A stretch of 64,000 bases of DNA from Pseudomonas putida (GTDB taxonomy: Bacteria; Pseudomonadota; Gammaproteobacteria; Pseudomonadales; Pseudomonadaceae). A program made the translations under genes and the position numbers. Within the stretch, counting starts at the first letter, position 1. Each line of letters starts with the position of its first letter. The notes below the pieces were generated by a model that was not told the origin of the DNA, ran no database searches, and saw nothing but the letters and a program-made list of their open reading frames with translations. Location of the stretch: contig NZ_CP029693.1 in assembly GCF_003228315.1 (NCBI RefSeq), positions 5,986,501-6,050,500 of the forward strand, given 5' to 3'. Positions 61,531 to 64,000 of the stretch are shown piece after piece.

Positions 61531-63930
61531 ATGTCGTTGCACGCGGTGCGCCCAAAGATCCTGGGTTTTATCAGCGAAGATGTCTCGGCCTGGCTGGTCG
61601 CGCTGCTGGTATTGCTCGTCGGCGGCGTGCTCACCGGCTTTCTCGCCTGGTCGACCCTCGACCTGTTCAAACACCAATTGCGGCAACGTTTCCAACTGCT
61701 GGCCAGCGAGCGTTACAGCCGTATCGAAGAGCGTTTCGAGGATCAGGAACAGCGCCTCGATGGCCTGCGCCGCTTCTTTGCCAACTCCGATTCGGTGTCC
61801 CGAGAGGAATTCAACGGCTATACCCAACCTCTTTTGCATCGCACCCAGGCCTATTCGTTCGCCGAACGGGTCAGTGGCGAGCAACGGGCGGCGTTCGAGC
61901 AACGGGTGCGCGACGAGGGGCTGACTGACTTTACCCTGCGCGAACTCAATGCCGACGGTCAGTTGCAACTGGCTGGCGAACGGGATGAGTACGTGGCGGT
62001 GTTGTACAGCCAGACGCAAAGCAAGCTGGGGTCGCCATTGGGCTACGACTTGCTGGCGCAGCCATTGCGCCGCGCCACTCTGGAACGTGCCGATCAGCAT
62101 GGGCGCATGGCGGTGTCGCAGCCGATGCACCTGGTCAGCATCGAGCCGGATTATGCGCGGGGTGTGCTGCTGGTGGCCCCGGTCATGTTGCGTGATGAGC
62201 CCAAGGGCGCGTCCGGCAAACCGTTCGGTTACGTGATGGCAGTGATCAGCATGCGTCAGTTGCTGTCCGATGGCTTGCCGGAAGCGGGGCGCGACTATCT
62301 CTCGGTGCGCATCCTCGACCTGTCCGTCGAAGATGCGCACGAGGTGCTGTTCGAATCGCCCAACCCGCCCGCCGTCAGTGACCTGGCCGCCAGCCGCTTG
62401 TTGCGCCTGGCCGATCACGAATATCAGGTCGACATTTATCCCAGTGAAGCCTTTCTCCAGGCCAACCACTCCTCGGTGACCACCATGGTGGTGCTCGGTG
62501 GTTTGCTCAGTGTGCTGCTCAGTGCATTGCTCTACGTGCTGGTCAGCCAGCGTCAGCGGGCGCTGAAGATGGTCGAGCAGCGGACCGAGGAATTGCGCGC
62601 CCGAGAATTGGAGTTGCGCGGCACCCACGGTCAGTTGCGCGGCGTGCTGAATGCCGCGACTCAGGTGGCAATCATCGCCACCGATCTGCGCGGGGTGATC
62701 AGTACCTTCAATGCCGGCGCCGAGCAAATGCTTGGCTACACCGCCGCCGAGGTGGTGGGGCGCATGACTCTGGAAAATTTGCACCTGCCCCGGGAGCTCA
62801 CGGCCCGTTCCGTGGAGCTGAGCGCGCGTTTCGGCAAACCGGTGCCGACATGCCAGGCCATGTTGGTCGAGCCGAGCGTAGAGGGCAGGCACGAGGCGCG
62901 GGAGTGGACACTGGTGCGCGGCGATGGCAGCCATTTGATGGTCAACATGCTCGCAACGCCGGTGCTCGACGATCAGGGGTTGTGGGTCGGGCATCTGGCG
63001 GTGTGCATCGACATCACCGAACGCAAGCGGGTGCACGAGGCACTAGCGGCGCGGGATGTCTTGTTGAAGAAGCTCAGCGCCCATGTGCCTGGCGGCATCT
63101 ATCAGTTCAAGATGGAGTTCGACGGTCGCTTCAGCGTGATCTACGCCAGCGACGGCATCCGCGAAATCTACGAGCTGGAGCCGGACGTGCTGCTGCTCAA
63201 CGCCGAAGCGATCTTCACCCGGATTCATCCGCAAGACACGACCCGTGTTCGTGCGTCGATCCGCGCTTCGGCGGACAACCTCAGCCCCTGGCGCGAGGAA
63301 TATCGCGTGCAGTTGCCCCAGCGTGGTCTGCGCTGGGTCCGTGGCGAGGCGACGCCGGAGGAGCTTCCCGGCGGCGGGGTACTGTGGCACGGCTACATCT
63401 CGGACATTTCCGATATGAAGCGGGTGGAAGAAGAACTGCGCGCGTTGTCAGTCACCGATTCCCTGACCGGCATTCACAATCGCCGCTATTTCCAGGAGCG
63501 CCTGACCACCGAGATGGCGCGGGTGGAGCGCGGAGGCGGCGAGCTGTCAGTAATCATGCTCGACATCGACCACTTCAAGCGGATCAATGACCAGTATGGG
63601 CATGCCGTGGGTGATCGGGTGCTGCAGGCCGTTTGTGAGCGCATCGGCCATCGGCTGCGGCGCACGGACGTGTTCTGTCGCCTGGGTGGCGAAGAGTTCA
63701 TGGTGCTGTGCCCGGACATCAGCGGCGAGCAGGCCCACACCCTGGCCCTGGAGTTGTGGCAAAGCCTGCGCAGTGCGCCAATCGATGAGGTCGGGGTGGT
63801 CACCGCCAGTTTCGGCATTGCCAGTTGGCGGTTGGGCGAGGGCGCGGATGCGCTGTTGTTGCGGGCGGATTCGGGGGTGTATGCGGCGAAACAGGCGGGC
63901 AGGGATCGGGTGCAGGGGGAGATGAATTAG
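61531..63930 (+). CDS. Membrane diguanylate cyclase (CHASE-PAS-PAS-GGDEF)
   Basis: A 799-residue c-di-GMP synthase. The N-terminal transmembrane helix (about 20-42) leads a periplasmic CHASE-like sensor (about 75-300), with RRFFANSDSVSREEFNGY near its start. A second helix (about 325-348) and a coiled segment with RALKMVEQRTEEL follow. There are two PAS/PAC modules (about 370-495 and 510-635), then GGDEF (about 640-795). The active site is GGEEF (719-723), functional in diguanylate cyclases, and the inhibitory I-site RxxD is met by RRTD (710-713), five residues before it. No EAL domain follows. It is a single-gene unit; the sensed signal is unknown. Confidence 0.93.
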   Translation: MSLHAVRPKILGFISEDVSAWLVALLVLLVGGVLTGFLAWSTLDLFKHQLRQRFQLLASERYSRIEERFEDQEQRLDGLRRFFANSDSVSREEFNGYTQPLLHRTQAYSFAERVSGEQRAAFEQRVRDEGLTDFTLRELNADGQLQLAGERDEYVAVLYSQTQSKLGSPLGYDLLAQPLRRATLERADQHGRMAVSQPMHLVSIEPDYARGVLLVAPVMLRDEPKGASGKPFGYVMAVISMRQLLSDGLPEAGRDYLSVRILDLSVEDAHEVLFESPNPPAVSDLAASRLLRLADHEYQVDIYPSEAFLQANHSSVTTMVVLGGLLSVLLSALLYVLVSQRQRALKMVEQRTEELRARELELRGTHGQLRGVLNAATQVAIIATDLRGVISTFNAGAEQMLGYTAAEVVGRMTLENLHLPRELTARSVELSARFGKPVPTCQAMLVEPSVEGRHEAREWTLVRGDGSHLMVNMLATPVLDDQGLWVGHLAVCIDITERKRVHEALAARDVLLKKLSAHVPGGIYQFKMEFDGRFSVIYASDGIREIYELEPDVLLLNAEAIFTRIHPQDTTRVRASIRASADNLSPWREEYRVQLPQRGLRWVRGEATPEELPGGGVLWHGYISDISDMKRVEEELRALSVTDSLTGIHNRRYFQERLTTEMARVERGGGELSVIMLDIDHFKRINDQYGHAVGDRVLQAVCERIGHRLRRTDVFCRLGGEEFMVLCPDISGEQAHTLALELWQSLRSAPIDEVGVVTASFGIASWRLGEGADALLLRADSGVYAAKQAGRDRVQGEMN

Positions 63931-63950
63931 GTCTGTCTCTGTACACAAAA

Positions 63951-64000
63951 CCTGTGGGAGCGAGCCTGCTCGCGAAAGCGGTCTATCAGACACATTAATG
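63951..64000. repeat. REP arm at the window edge
   Basis: The left REP arm CCTGTGGGAGCGAGCCTGCTC begins at 63951; its inverse partner lies outside the window. Confidence 0.8.

Overview
The window is a chromosomal segment of a fluorescent-group Pseudomonas (P. fluorescens complex). The clues are a high-GC genome, the Pseudomonas-specific block cmaX-crfX-cmpX-sigX-oprF, Pseudomonas-type neighbours (cysH, thrH, pabB, ppsR/ppsA, rraA, cobA, nas genes) and many copies of the short REP palindrome typical of this group (core GGAGCGAGCCTGCTCGCG). No tRNA, rRNA, CRISPR array, insertion sequence or prophage was seen.

Layout. (1) 1-7689: high-affinity K+ uptake operon kdpA(partial)-kdpB-kdpC-kdpD-kdpE, with palindromic elements at both the B/C and C/D junctions. 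(2) 7.8-19.2 kb: mostly single-gene units: patatin-like protein, small lipoprotein, CHAD protein, thioesterase, Mpo1-like membrane protein, chemoreceptor, tatD, an MltF-like lytic transglycosylase, DoxX protein, a Gly-rich exported protein, a HAD phosphatase and an SDR. (3) 19.4-21.7 kb: hydantoin/allantoin-type racemase plus NCS1 permease, followed by a 570-bp gene-free regulatory region. (4) 22.3-25.2 kb: cysH, thrH, pabB. (5) 25.4-28.5 kb: a compact three-gene unit (retropepsin-like protease, cysteine-free 7TM transglutaminase-like protein, ATP-grasp ligase), the best candidate for a poorly described system. (6) 28.8-37.4 kb: complete 2-methylcitrate (propionate) cluster prpR-prpB-prpC-acnD-prpF-prpD, holding both the iron-sulfur (AcnD/PrpF) and the PrpD dehydratase, with a stem-loop element at every junction after prpB. 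(7) 37.5-46.7 kb: divergent ppsR/ppsA, a hydrolase, rraA, then cmaX-crfX-cmpX-sigX-oprF, an envelope-stress and porin locus. (8) 46.7-52.5 kb: nitrate assimilation control and transport (nasS-nasT, nasA, a PP2C/Ser-Thr kinase fusion, cobA). The nasA leader carries a textbook two-hexaloop ANTAR antitermination element. The structural genes nirB, nirD and nasC are not between the kinase and cobA. (9) 52.8-57.0 kb: remnant of an SPI-1/Inv-Mxi-type type III secretion island: an intact invF-like regulator, a secretin truncated at codon 465 and joined to the last codons of orgA, an intact-looking orgB, and a frameshifted unknown membrane protein. (10) 57.1-64 kb: pyrD, rmf, rlmL and a CHASE-PAS-PAS-GGDEF diguanylate cyclase.

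About twenty REP doublets separate genes. Their lengths fall into discrete classes (about 72, 93-94 and 104 bp), so they behave as REPIN units rather than random palindromes. All coordinates and motif positions were read by hand. Family assignments rest on recognised motifs and remembered homologues, not on database searches.
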